Assembly: GCA_934436245.1 (NCBI GenBank)
Contig: CAKSAM010000011.1
Coordinates: 1-64,000 of the forward strand
Origin: an uncultured Acetatifactor sp.
GTDB lineage: Bacteria > Bacillota > Clostridia > Lachnospirales > Lachnospiraceae
Direction of reading: 5' to 3'
Length of the DNA: 64,000 nt
Part shown: positions 1 to 6,176 of the stretch, piece by piece
How positions within the stretch are numbered: position 1 is the first letter of the stretch
Layout of the letters: each line of letters opens with the position of its first letter
Notes under the pieces: model-generated
Databases searched by the model: none
The model's input: the letters and a program-made list of their open reading frames with translations, nothing else
What the model was told of the DNA's origin: nothing
Made by a program: the position numbers and the translations under genes

Positions 1-1254
1 TGGTTTTCCGGGCGGAATGACGATACTTCCTCCCTGGGAGACTGGGAACCGGATCCGAAGAAGCTGCCCGGAGGAATAGCTTCCCTCAGTAAAAAAATCA
101 AAGCCTTAGGGGTGGATTTCGGTCTCTGGGTAGAGCCGGAGATGATCAGTGAGAACAGCCGTCTCTATCGAGAACATCCCGACTGGACAATGACGATTCC
201 GGGACATCCCCACTCCGAGGGGCGCAATCAGCGCCTTTTGGATCTGTGCAATCCCGAAGTACAACAATATGTAATAGATTCCATGACGAAGGTATTTTCC
301 TCCGGAGACATCCGTTATGTGAAATGGGATATGAACCGTAATTTCAGTGATATTTATTCCCCTTATCTGCCGGCTGCGAAACAGGGAGAGACGGCACATC
401 GTTATGTACTGGGGCTGTATCACATTATGAATGAACTGACCGCACGTTTCCCTGAGATTTTGTTTGAAGGCTGCAGTTCAGGTGGAAATCGTTTTGATCT
501 GGGAATATTAAGTTATTTCCCGCAGATCTGGGCGAGTGATAATACTGACGCACTGTGCCGTACCGGCATTCAGAACAGTTACAGCTATGGATATCCCTTA
601 TCTGTATTTACAGCCCATGTGTCATCCTGTCCAAATCATCAGACCTTAAGGATCACGCCCCTTGAGACCCGTTTTCAGGTGGCTTCCTTCGGTGTCTTAG
701 GATATGAATGTAATTTAAAGGATCTGTCCGGAAGTGACCTCAACGCAATCCGGGAGCAGATTGCACTTTATAAAAAATGGCGGGATGTTTTCCAGTTTGG
801 AACCTTTTACCGTGGAACAGAAAACGAGGATTCCGACTCGGAAACCTTATCCTGGACCTGCGTGTCCCCGGATGGCAGAAGAGCAGTGGGGCTGTTCTTC
901 CGACGCCTGGCAGTTCCGAACCAGTCCCATGACTGGTATCGCCCGATGGGGTTACTTCCGGATGTGAAATATCATTTCTACGGCAGGAATATCAAATACA
1001 ATCTGAAAGACTTCGGAGACCTTGTGAACACCGTTTCTCCGGTTCATATCAAGCAGGGATCTGCATTGCAGGAGATTCTTTCGCGATTCGTGAATATGGA
1101 TGGCGAAAAAGAAGACCTGACTGCTTACGGAGATACCCTGATGCGTGCGGGTATTGCCCTGAAACCCGCTTTCGCCGGTACCGGATATAATTCCGACACC
1201 AGACTGTTCCCGGATTTTTCCTCCCGAATTTACTTTATGGAAGCAGCGGAATAA
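1..1254 (+). CDS. Alpha-galactosidase, GH36 family (5' end outside window)
   Basis: Hydrolyses terminal alpha-1,6-galactosides of raffinose-type sugars. The reading frame is open from base 1, so the N-terminal beta-sandwich and part of the barrel are missing; 417 residues remain. The fragment opens with WFSGRNDDTSSLGDW, a GH36 signature. KWDMNR holds the expected nucleophile Asp (about residue 110 of the fragment), and SDNTDALCR holds the acid/base Asp (about residue 180). CSSGGNRFD lies between them. No signal peptide can be judged because the start is absent. A strong hairpin follows the stop. Family assignment is firm; the exact substrate is inferred. Confidence 0.95.
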   Translation, partial: WFSGRNDDTSSLGDWEPDPKKLPGGIASLSKKIKALGVDFGLWVEPEMISENSRLYREHPDWTMTIPGHPHSEGRNQRLLDLCNPEVQQYVIDSMTKVFSSGDIRYVKWDMNRNFSDIYSPYLPAAKQGETAHRYVLGLYHIMNELTARFPEILFEGCSSGGNRFDLGILSYFPQIWASDNTDALCRTGIQNSYSYGYPLSVFTAHVSSCPNHQTLRITPLETRFQVASFGVLGYECNLKDLSGSDLNAIREQIALYKKWRDVFQFGTFYRGTENEDSDSETLSWTCVSPDGRRAVGLFFRRLAVPNQSHDWYRPMGLLPDVKYHFYGRNIKYNLKDFGDLVNTVSPVHIKQGSALQEILSRFVNMDGEKEDLTAYGDTLMRAGIALKPAFAGTGYNSDTRLFPDFSSRIYFMEAAE

Positions 1255-1274
1255 AATAATAATGCTTTTTTATG

Positions 1275-1330
1275 TACCGACCACTTTCGTTAGACCTGAA
1301 AACTAACGAGGGCGGTCGGTATTGTAATAA
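1275..1330 (+). terminator. Hairpin terminator after the alpha-galactosidase
   Basis: Arms 1275-1293 and 1303-1321 pair over 19 bp (TACCGACC...CGTTAG with CTAACG...GGTCGGTA), with one mismatch and two T-G pairs around a 9-base loop. The following T-richness is weak, so it may be a terminator or the edge of the accessory island. Confidence 0.55.
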
Positions 1331-1360
1331 TCAGAGCGAGATGATATTGTATATTATATA

Positions 1361-1384
1361 GATAGCTTAACAAATCGGAAGTTG
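1361..1384 (+). repeat. Cassette junction 1 (degenerate)
   Basis: GATAGCTTA (two differences from GATAACTTC) followed after three bases by AATCGGAAGTTG, then AGGAGG and the start of the SdpI-like gene. It marks the left edge of the repeated-junction array. Confidence 0.5.
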
Positions 1385-1402
1385 TAGTAAAGGAGGTTTA
1401 CA

Positions 1403-1780
1403 ATGGGGTTTTGGATTTTTATGTTGATTATGGATTTGCTTCTTCCATTTACGATGATTGGTTTTGGAAGATATTTTATGAAAAAGGCTCCAAAGGAAAT
1501 AAATTCAGTATTTGGATATCGGACTTCGATGTCTATGAAGAACAAAGACACATGGGAATTTGCTCATAAATATTGTGGTAAAGTCTGGTATGTCTGTGGA
1601 ATGGTTATGTTGCCGATAACAGTAATATTCATGCTTTTAGTGATTGGAAAAAATGAAGATTGTGTTGGGAGTATAGGAGGAATTATCTGTGGTGTTCAAC
1701 TTATTCCTTTAATTGGGTCTATTCTCCCAACAGAAATAGCATTAAAAAAGAATTTTGATAAGAATGGAACAAGACGATAA
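1403..1780 (+). CDS. SdpI-family small membrane protein
   Basis: A 125-residue protein with three or four hydrophobic segments. The stretch FGYRTSMSMKNKDTWEFA matches the conserved GYRT-x-SMKN-x-xTW region of the SdpI/YhfL family. SdpI proteins are immunity or membrane regulatory factors in bacilli; a specific function here is only inferred. The start is fixed by AGGAGG at 1391-1396. It is the first gene of an AT-rich series of small same-strand genes with shared junctions, and its base composition is clearly lower in GC than the alpha-galactosidase before it. Confidence 0.8.
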   Translation: MGFWIFMLIMDLLLPFTMIGFGRYFMKKAPKEINSVFGYRTSMSMKNKDTWEFAHKYCGKVWYVCGMVMLPITVIFMLLVIGKNEDCVGSIGGIICGVQLIPLIGSILPTEIALKKNFDKNGTRR

Positions 1781-1813
1781 ATGCCAATTTTTGAAACTGA
1801 GAAATCGAAGTTT
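1776..1813 (+). repeat. Cassette junction 2 (degenerate)
   Basis: GATAAATGC overlaps the TAA stop of the SdpI-like gene, followed by TTTTTGAAACTGAGAAATCGAAGTT. The second half matches the junctions at 2856 and 3053. Confidence 0.5.
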
Positions 1814-1831
1814 GTAAAGGAGATATACAAC

Positions 1832-2212
1832 ATGAAGAAAGTCTGCTTAGCGGTTTTGCCAGCTTTAACAATAGTGTTAGAATTATTACCCTTGGGAGCA
1901 GTTTGTATTTTTGCAACATCTCCAACAGAAAGAGTAAAAGAAACATTCTCATACTTTAGCCTTACACCGTTTGGCTATGCAAATTTTGCTCCACTTATTA
2001 CAGCCACACTTACTGTTGCCATCTTCTTACTTTCATTGTTTTCATTGAAGAAGAAAGGTGTTCTCAAAGCATTGTTTGTCCTTTCCATTATTACGGTAGT
2101 TATTTCTCTTTTGCCATTGATGTATGGCTTAAACTACTATACCCTTGTAGGAGCCTTTATAACAGTAACACTTGTAATAGAAAGTATTTTGGCTAAGATA
2201 CAACAAAAGTAA
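1832..2212 (+). CDS. Small four-helix membrane protein, unknown function
   Basis: The chosen start (ATG 1832) sits 7 bases after AAAGGAG; an upstream ATG at 1781 has no ribosome binding site and lies in the junction repeat. The 126-residue product has about four hydrophobic segments, a likely N-terminal signal-anchor (MKKVCLAVLPALTIVLEL) and a short basic KKKG loop. I do not recognise a family. It is one cassette of the array, flanked by junctions at 1776 and 2216, and shares the AT-rich composition of its neighbours. Confidence 0.65.
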   Translation: MKKVCLAVLPALTIVLELLPLGAVCIFATSPTERVKETFSYFSLTPFGYANFAPLITATLTVAIFLLSLFSLKKKGVLKALFVLSIITVVISLLPLMYGLNYYTLVGAFITVTLVIESILAKIQQK

Positions 2213-2215
2213 AAC

Positions 2216-2224
2216 GATAACTTC
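2216..2224 (+). repeat. Cassette junction 3, exact GATAACTTC
   Basis: Exact core, four bases after the TAA of the preceding gene; a short leader with GGAGG and the next ATG (2246) follow. The AATCGG half seen in other junctions is missing here. Confidence 0.6.
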
Positions 2225-2245
2225 TTATTTATGGAGGTATATATT

Positions 2246-2407
2246 ATGAGAGTAATCATTTCAATCATTCTTATGGTAATTGCAGCGTTGGCCGGTTTTT
2301 TCTTTGGTGCTGGAATGAACGAAGCAATGGGTGGAGCAATACTACTTTCAATGATTACAGGTTTTGCTTGCACTATTAATGCTATTGAAAAGAACAAGAA
2401 GGACTGA
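2246..2407 (+). CDS. 53-residue membrane protein, unknown function
   Basis: ATG follows ATGGAGGT by 8 bases. The product begins MRVIISIILMVIAALAGFFF and has two hydrophobic segments and a basic C-terminus (EKNKKD). No family is recognised. The TGA stop lies inside the next junction core (GACAACTTC). The whole cassette, core to core, is only about 190 bp. A proper ribosome binding site and the conserved junctions on both sides argue that it is real. Confidence 0.6.
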   Translation: MRVIISIILMVIAALAGFFFGAGMNEAMGGAILLSMITGFACTINAIEKNKKD

Positions 2408-2414
2408 CAACTTC
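2406..2414 (+). repeat. Cassette junction 4, exact GACAACTTC
   Basis: The core begins on the second base of the TGA stop of the 53-residue gene. A GGAGG and the TTG start of the next gene follow within 25 bases. Confidence 0.6.
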
Positions 2415-2434
2415 AAGTATGTAGGAGGATTGTT

Positions 2435-2860
2435 TTGAAAAAAGGAATACGCATCTTATATTTTATTACAGTTGTAATTAGCGCTTTGGTTGGACTATGG
2501 CATTTCTTTGTTCCATGGATGTTTCAATGGTATGACTATCTTCCAATGCAGTATGAGAATCTTATAGTAGGGATTGATTACACCAATTACTGCTTTTCAT
2601 TATTGCTGTTTGGATTAAGTGTGCTGCTTATCATGCTAGGCAAAAGAGCATTGGCAATGAATCGGGAAGTAATCTACTTTTATTTCTTTCTTACAGTGGT
2701 TTGGGTTTTTAGGGCTTGCCTTGCTTCATTTGTTGAACCATGGCCATTGCAACCTATTCCTGTAGCTGCAATAGGACAGTTGATTGCTTCAGATGTTCAG
2801 GCTGTGCTGATGTTGATTGTGAGTGGATTATTATTTAAATCACTTAAGAGAAAGGCATAA
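2435..2860 (+). CDS. Four-helix membrane protein, DoxX/DUF4345-like in layout
   Basis: The TTG start at 2435 is 9 bases after AGGAGG; no better start exists. The 141-residue product has four hydrophobic segments and a KRKA C-terminus. Its length and helix spacing resemble small DoxX-like proteins, but I see no diagnostic motif, so function is unknown. It lies between junctions at 2406 and 2856 and is AT-rich like the other cassettes. Confidence 0.65.
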   Translation: MKKGIRILYFITVVISALVGLWHFFVPWMFQWYDYLPMQYENLIVGIDYTNYCFSLLLFGLSVLLIMLGKRALAMNREVIYFYFFLTVVWVFRACLASFVEPWPLQPIPVAAIGQLIASDVQAVLMLIVSGLLFKSLKRKA

Positions 2861-2894
2861 ATTCCAGTTTTGAAAATTGAGAAAATCGATACTT
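2856..2894 (+). repeat. Cassette junction 5 (degenerate core)
   Basis: CATAAATTC overlaps the TAA stop, then TTTTGAAAATTGAGAAAATCGATACTT, whose second half matches junctions 2 and 6. GGAGG for the next gene follows at 2901. Confidence 0.55.
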
Positions 2895-2913
2895 GTAGAT
2901 GGAGGTAATCAAA

Positions 2914-3057
2914 ATGAAAGAATATCAATATTTGATTGGAAAGATTATTGTCGCAGTGGCAATTATAGTTGCCGCAATCATTATAGCGCAGGCTGTTGGT
3001 GGAGCTGGAGAAAGTATCCGTAGTGGCTTGTTGCAATTAGGGGATGCTCTTCGATAA
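2914..3057 (+). CDS. 47-residue single-span membrane peptide
   Basis: ATG 2914 follows GGAGG (2901-2905) by 8 bases. The peptide has one hydrophobic helix (about residues 8-28) followed by a short polar tail ending GDALR. Its TAA stop is inside the next GATAACTTC core. No family is recognised. With core-to-core length about 197 bp, it is one of the smallest cassettes in the array. Confidence 0.55.
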   Translation: MKEYQYLIGKIIVAVAIIVAAIIIAQAVGGAGESIRSGLLQLGDALR

Positions 3058-3090
3058 CTTCAAGTTTGGAGAATTGAGAAAATCGGAATT
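3053..3090 (+). repeat. Cassette junction 6, exact GATAACTTC
   Basis: Core 3053-3061 contains the TAA stop of the peptide gene. It is followed by a GAATTGAGAAAATCGGAATT box (3071-3090) and GGAGG. This is the most complete junction of the array. Confidence 0.65.
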
Positions 3091-3106
3091 GGAGGTTAAA
3101 ATAAAT

Positions 3107-3892
3107 TTGAAAACTGCTAATAATATAAATATTCTTGGAAAATTTTGTGGAATAAGAGATATAAATGAATTGAGCCAGGAAAAATTGCTTGAATACTATG
3201 GGATTCGTCAGGCAGATGTAATGGTTTTATTTGGAGGAAGTGTACTTGCCGGAGGAGATGTTCTGGCAGAAGCAATAAAAAATAAGATTGCAAAAAAATA
3301 CATTATCGTTGGTGGGGCTGGGCATACGACCGAAACATTGCGTCAGATCATTCATCAGGAATATCCCGAAATTGAAACAAGAGATTTACCTGAAGCGGAA
3401 ATCTTTCAAAGATATCTTAAAACTTTATACGGATGTAAGGCAGATTATCTTGAAACGCAGTCTACGAATTGCGGGAACAATATAACATATCTTCTGGATT
3501 TATTGCGAGAGAAAAATATCGGATTTAAAAGTATTATTTTGAGTCAGGATGCGTCCATGCAAAGACGCATGGCTGCGGGATTAAAAAAATATGTACAAGA
3601 AGACATTGTGATTATCAATTATGCTACATATATGGTAAATGTGTTGAGTGCTGGTGAAGAATTGTGTTACGAAAAAGAGATTCATGGAATGTGGACGATA
3701 GACAGATATGTTAACTTACTTATGGGAGAAATCCCAAGGCTTACAGATGATGAGAATGGATATGGTCCTAATGGAAAAAACTTTATTGCTCACGTTGATG
3801 TTCCCGAAACAGTGAAGATTGCCTTTGAGGAATTGAAGCTTATATATGGAGATAAAACCAGAGAAGCCAACCCATTATATTCTTCAAAGTGA
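3107..3892 (+). CDS. YdcF/SanA-family (DUF218) protein
   Basis: A 261-residue protein with the DUF218 layout: MVLFGGSVLAGG near the N-terminus, YIIVGGAGHTTE, ETQSTNCGNNI and SIILSQDASMQRRM. YdcF-like domains are Rossmann-type folds linked to envelope or nucleotide functions; no membrane anchor is seen, so this copy is probably cytoplasmic. The TTG start at 3107, 11 bases after GGAGG, is preferred over ATG 3044, which lies within the upstream gene and junction. It is the largest cassette of the array and ends TGA inside the next core. Confidence 0.8.
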   Translation: MKTANNINILGKFCGIRDINELSQEKLLEYYGIRQADVMVLFGGSVLAGGDVLAEAIKNKIAKKYIIVGGAGHTTETLRQIIHQEYPEIETRDLPEAEIFQRYLKTLYGCKADYLETQSTNCGNNITYLLDLLREKNIGFKSIILSQDASMQRRMAAGLKKYVQEDIVIINYATYMVNVLSAGEELCYEKEIHGMWTIDRYVNLLMGEIPRLTDDENGYGPNGKNFIAHVDVPETVKIAFEELKLIYGDKTREANPLYSSK

Positions 3893-3940
3893 CAACTTCC
3901 TGTTTATCGAGAAGTCACAGTGAATGAAAAATCGGAATTT
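3891..3940 (+). repeat. Cassette junction 7, exact GACAACTTC
   Basis: The core overlaps the TGA stop of the YdcF-like gene; AATCGGAATTT at 3930-3940 and AGGAGG follow. CGAGAAGTCACAGTGAATG between the halves adds a short potential hairpin. Confidence 0.65.
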
Positions 3941-3957
3941 ATAGGAGGTAAAGCAGC

Positions 3958-4170
3958 ATGAAATGTCCATATTGTGGTGAAGAAATGATAAGAGGATACC
4001 TAATGAGCTCACGAGACATTACTTTTGCAGTTGATAATCTGACAAAAGTTTTTCGCATTAAAAAATCGGACGATCTGGAATTGAGTAAAGGTTCAGGCGG
4101 AATCCCTCATTGTGAAGCTTATCGTTGCAGTAATTGCAAAAAGATTTTGATTGATTATGCGAATAGATAA
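3958..4170 (+). CDS. Small zinc-ribbon protein (PF20097/DUF6487-like)
   Basis: A 70-residue cytoplasmic protein with an N-terminal CPYCGEEM and a C-terminal CSNCKK pair, an expected four-Cys zinc site. ATG lies 8 bases after AGGAGG. Proteins beginning MKCPYCG-x-EM are common small zinc-ribbon proteins of Clostridia; function is unknown. It is the last coding cassette: its TAA lies inside the final GATAACTTC core, after which the structured non-coding block starts. Confidence 0.75.
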   Translation: MKCPYCGEEMIRGYLMSSRDITFAVDNLTKVFRIKKSDDLELSKGSGGIPHCEAYRCSNCKKILIDYANR

Positions 4171-4193
4171 CTTCAACATTTTTCAACCGGAAT
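4166..4193 (+). repeat. Cassette junction 8, end of array
   Basis: Exact GATAACTTC (4166-4174) over the TAA stop, then CGGAAT at 4188-4193. That CGGAAT is also part of the 5' arm of the first hairpin of the structured block, so array and block are fused at this point. Confidence 0.55.
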
Positions 4194-4260
4194 GTGTACC
4201 GCCCATGCAGAGCCAACACATTCCGGTCTGTTAAGGAACAAATCAGCCCTTACTACGATA
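4187..4260 (+). repeat. Structured module R1, copy 1
   Basis: CCGGAATGTGT (4187-4197) pairs perfectly with ACACATTCCGG (4216-4226) around the loop ACCGCCCATGCAGAGCCA. The loop and following text recur at 6037-6104. In this copy R1 runs directly into R2. Confidence 0.7.
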
Positions 4261-4352
4261 AGCCATAGAGCAGATTGGGAACCGTGCGTAACGCTTCTGA
4301 ACCCCTTTAGGGGTGCCTTCCACGGTGAAGCTAAGGTTTCCCTTTCGGAAAC
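4259..4352 (+). repeat. Structured module R2, copy 1
   Basis: Repeated at 5278-5371 with no indel across the main stem. ACCGTG (4281-4286) pairs with CACGGT (4321-4326), enclosing small hairpins AACCCCT/AGGGGT and GCG/CGC; GTTTCC/GGAAAC forms another. The closing pair is A-T here and G-C in copy 2. Confidence 0.7.
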
Positions 4353-4383
4353 GGATAAAAGCCCCTTACAAGCCTTTTAACGC

Positions 4384-4435
4384 GAACAGAGAGAAGATTA
4401 ACACCCCAGGTTTGGTGTCTTTCTTCCCTCTGTTC
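4384..4435 (+). repeat. Linker hairpin between R2 and R3 (copy 1)
   Basis: GAACAGAG (4384-4391) pairs with CTCTGTTC (4428-4435), with an inner ACACC/GGTGT stem. No gene is seen here. Confidence 0.5.
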
Positions 4436-4509
4436 TGTCTCCCAGTAAAATAAATATAGCTTATGCCATAAAAAAAAGTCAACAATGCGACGTCGTAAGC
4501 GCAAGCGTG

Positions 4510-4622
4510 CCTTGACAGTAGGGAGAGCCGTGGTAGCCTGCGTTCGTGGGGCAGTGCCCGTAAGCGAAGTGGGGCACGCCCTCGGGCGCTCAAGGCTCGG
4601 CTCTGGGTTCATGCTGTCAAGG
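4510..4622 (+). repeat. Structured module R3, copy 1 (113 bp)
   Basis: Bounded by CCTTGACAG and CTGTCAAGG, a 9-bp terminal inverted repeat. Inner stems are AGAGCCG/CGGCTCT, AGCCT/AGGCT and GTGCCC/GGGCAC. A second copy of exactly the same length lies at 5835-5947. Reading frames across it are not believable genes because the fold, not the codons, is conserved. Confidence 0.75.
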
Positions 4623-4653
4623 TAAGACGGAAGCATAAATATATAAAAATACG

Positions 4654-4791
4654 TTCCCTAGAGTCAGTATTACCTCTAGGGAACTTCTGTGACGAGTGAC
4701 AAAGTGGTTCAAGCTATTGATTTTACGGTATTTTTTATTGTGACAGCGTTGTGACAAATAGCTGTGACAAGATAACTTCTGTGACAAAAAA
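4654..4791 (+). repeat. Tandem unit R4a with TGTGACA repeats
   Basis: Starts with hairpin TTCCCTAGAG/CTCTAGGGAA (4654-4663, 4674-4683), then several TGTGACA copies, and contains GATAACTTC at 4771-4779, the same core as the cassette junctions. Partner unit at 4807. Confidence 0.75.
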
Positions 4792-4806
4792 ATATGATTG
4801 CTCAGC

Positions 4807-4941
4807 TTGCCTAGGGTTAGTATTACCCCTAGGCAACTTATGTGACATGTGACAAAGTGGTTCAATGTATTGATTTTACTGGATTTTTTGTTGTGACAAC
4901 ATTGTGACAAATACCTGTGACAAGACAACTTCTGTGACAAA
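4807..4941 (+). repeat. Tandem unit R4b with TGTGACA repeats
   Basis: Starts with hairpin TTGCCTAGGG/CCCTAGGCAA, which differs from R4a by two compensatory pair changes. It carries a similar set of TGTGACA copies and GACAACTTC at 4924-4932. The units look like binding-site arrays for a protein. Confidence 0.75.
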
Positions 4942-4985
4942 TTGAGACGGAACAAACCAGCCCTCACTGGGATAGGGGACACCGA

Positions 4986-5269
4986 ACCAACTATGCGCAA
5001 AAGGGGCTCTATTTTTCGCACGTTGAGCATTGGTATGGGATACCAAGCGCAGACCGTCGTGAGGACGCAGATAGACAGAGATTACAACCAGTAGTGACTG
5101 TTACTCCGTCCGAACACTGGAATCGAAAGAGTGACAGTCATAAATAAAAATATCTGACTATCAAGGACGAACAGAGTTGATGCGCCAGGGGAATTTACTT
5201 CCCCGTGAGCGTTTAGCAACTGTGCGAAAAATACGTCTTTTGCGGGTGAGAGCCTGAAACATAGTTGGT
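4986..5269 (+). ncRNA. Candidate structured RNA with two pseudoknots
   Basis: Four long-range helices can be drawn: 4986-4995 with 5260-5269 (10 bp), 4996-5003 with 5237-5244 (8 bp), 5005-5010 with 5249-5254 (6 bp), and 5011-5025 with 5217-5232 (about 15 bp, one bulge). The second and third cross, making a pseudoknot. Inside, 5088-5092 with 5116-5120 crosses 5095-5106 with 5129-5140, a second pseudoknot; hairpins TTGGTAT/ATACCAA and GGGGAA/TTCCCC are also present. A T-G pair in the 12-bp helix favours the plus strand. It does not match any RNA family I can name. A plus-strand terminator lies at 6111-6163. Transcription is not shown by the sequence. Confidence 0.55.
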
Positions 5270-5275
5270 GACATG

Positions 5276-5372
5276 ATAAGCCACAGAGCAGATTGGAAAG
5301 CCGTGCGTAGCGCTTCTGAACCCCTTTAGGGGTGCCTTCCACGGCGGAGCCAAGGATTTCCTTTCGGAAACG
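5276..5372 (+). repeat. Structured module R2, copy 2
   Basis: Same module as 4259-4352, here directly after the pseudoknot block. GCCGTG (5300-5305) pairs with CACGGC (5340-5345), a G-C closing pair in place of A-T. Confidence 0.7.
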
Positions 5373-5834
5373 GAAACAAGGAAGAATCACGGTATCCGCC
5401 GCCAGAGAACCACGGAAAAAGAGCACCCGGGAATGCGGTGGCGCCACAGAAAGCGTTGCGTGTGGCGCCACGTTCGGACGTTCGAACCAAGAAAAAAAGC
5501 AGGAGAGTGGAACAAATTTTCCACCCTCTCCGACAGCCAACCGCCCGGAGGGCTACTTGACAATAGCAACACTTTAGAACCACCTTGCAAAAAATTCTAT
5601 TTTCGGCAGAGGAAGAATATCCAAAAAAGGGCATAGAAAAAGTGTTGCCAGTCGTCACCGACAACACCATACACAAGGAATGTTTCCGGGAACCCACGCG
5701 CCGTATGCATTGAGGGATGCAAAGTCACAGCACAGCGCAAGAACCAACAGAAACCCTTACCAAAAGCATACCGCAACACATCCCCTATGTCAAACGCAGT
5801 CCAACCCACAAGCATCACCGTAAACGCCAGTGTG
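5373..5834. other. Non-coding linker with hairpins, no gene seen
   Basis: Holds two copies of the palindrome GTGGCGCCAC (5438-5447, 5462-5471), a GGAGAGTGG/CCACCCTCTCC hairpin at 5502-5531, and otherwise unrecognised sequence. Open frames on both strands lack ribosome binding sites and family resemblance. Confidence 0.5.
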
Positions 5835-5947
5835 CCTTGACAGTAGGGGGAGCCGTGTCAGCCTTGTGTCCGTGGCACGTGCCCACGCACTTCGGGAACG
5901 TTCCCCGGGCACCGTCAAGGCTAGGCTCCGGGTTCATGCTGTCAAGG
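5835..5947 (+). repeat. Structured module R3, copy 2 (113 bp)
   Basis: Same ends and length as 4510-4622. GGAGCC/GGCTCC replaces AGAGCC/GGCTCT (A4524-T4604 becomes G5849-C5929), and GTGCCC/GGGCAC is kept, although the apical sequence differs. Confidence 0.75.
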
Positions 5948-6033
5948 CTAGGTGATGCCACACACACCAAGAACAGACCAGCCCCAACCGTGCCACAGCA
6001 ACACTTCACCAACAAGCGCATTTTACAACCGTC

Positions 6034-6110
6034 ATGCGTACCGCCCATGCAGAGCCAACACATACCGGTCTGTTAGGGAACAAATCAGCCCTCACTACGA
6101 TAGCAGACGC
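6034..6110 (+). repeat. Structured module R1, copy 2
   Basis: Carries the ACCGCCCATGCAGAGCCA loop and AACAAATCAGCCCT text of copy 1, with a degraded 5' arm. It runs into CCGAACCAACTATGCGCAAAAG, the same start as the pseudoknot block at 4983, which here collapses into a terminator. Confidence 0.65.
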
Positions 6111-6163
6111 CGAACCAACTATGCGCAAAAGACAAGTTTAACGAATAGTTGGTTCGTTTTTTC
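6111..6163 (+). terminator. Plus-strand intrinsic terminator closing the structured block
   Basis: CGAACCAACTAT (6111-6122) pairs perfectly with ATAGTTGGTTCG (6145-6156), followed by six Ts. The orientation implies plus-strand transcription of the block to its left. Confidence 0.75.
6135..6150. repeat. 16-bp direct repeat, left copy
   Basis: AGTTTAACGAATAGTT, repeated exactly at 8549-8564. The two copies bracket the rep-mob module and may mark its junctions with the rest of the island. Confidence 0.55.
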
Positions 6164-6176
6164 ATGCCCTTAGTAT

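Noticed and set aside
1361..4174. Classical integron attC sites
   Set aside because: No RYYYAAC/GTTRRRY pair in the right order at the junctions; the GTTAG/CTAAC hairpin at 1288-1308 is in the opposite order and belongs to the terminator after the alpha-galactosidase.
4986..5269. Pseudoknot block as a group I or group II intron, tmRNA or RNase P RNA
   Set aside because: I found none of the defining core sequences of these families (for example no tmRNA tag or tRNA-like end, no group II domain V, no reverse transcriptase).
4331..6076. Several open frames of 60-150 codons on both strands across the structured block
   Set aside because: They overlap one another and the repeats, lack ribosome binding sites, and are explained by conserved base pairing rather than coding.
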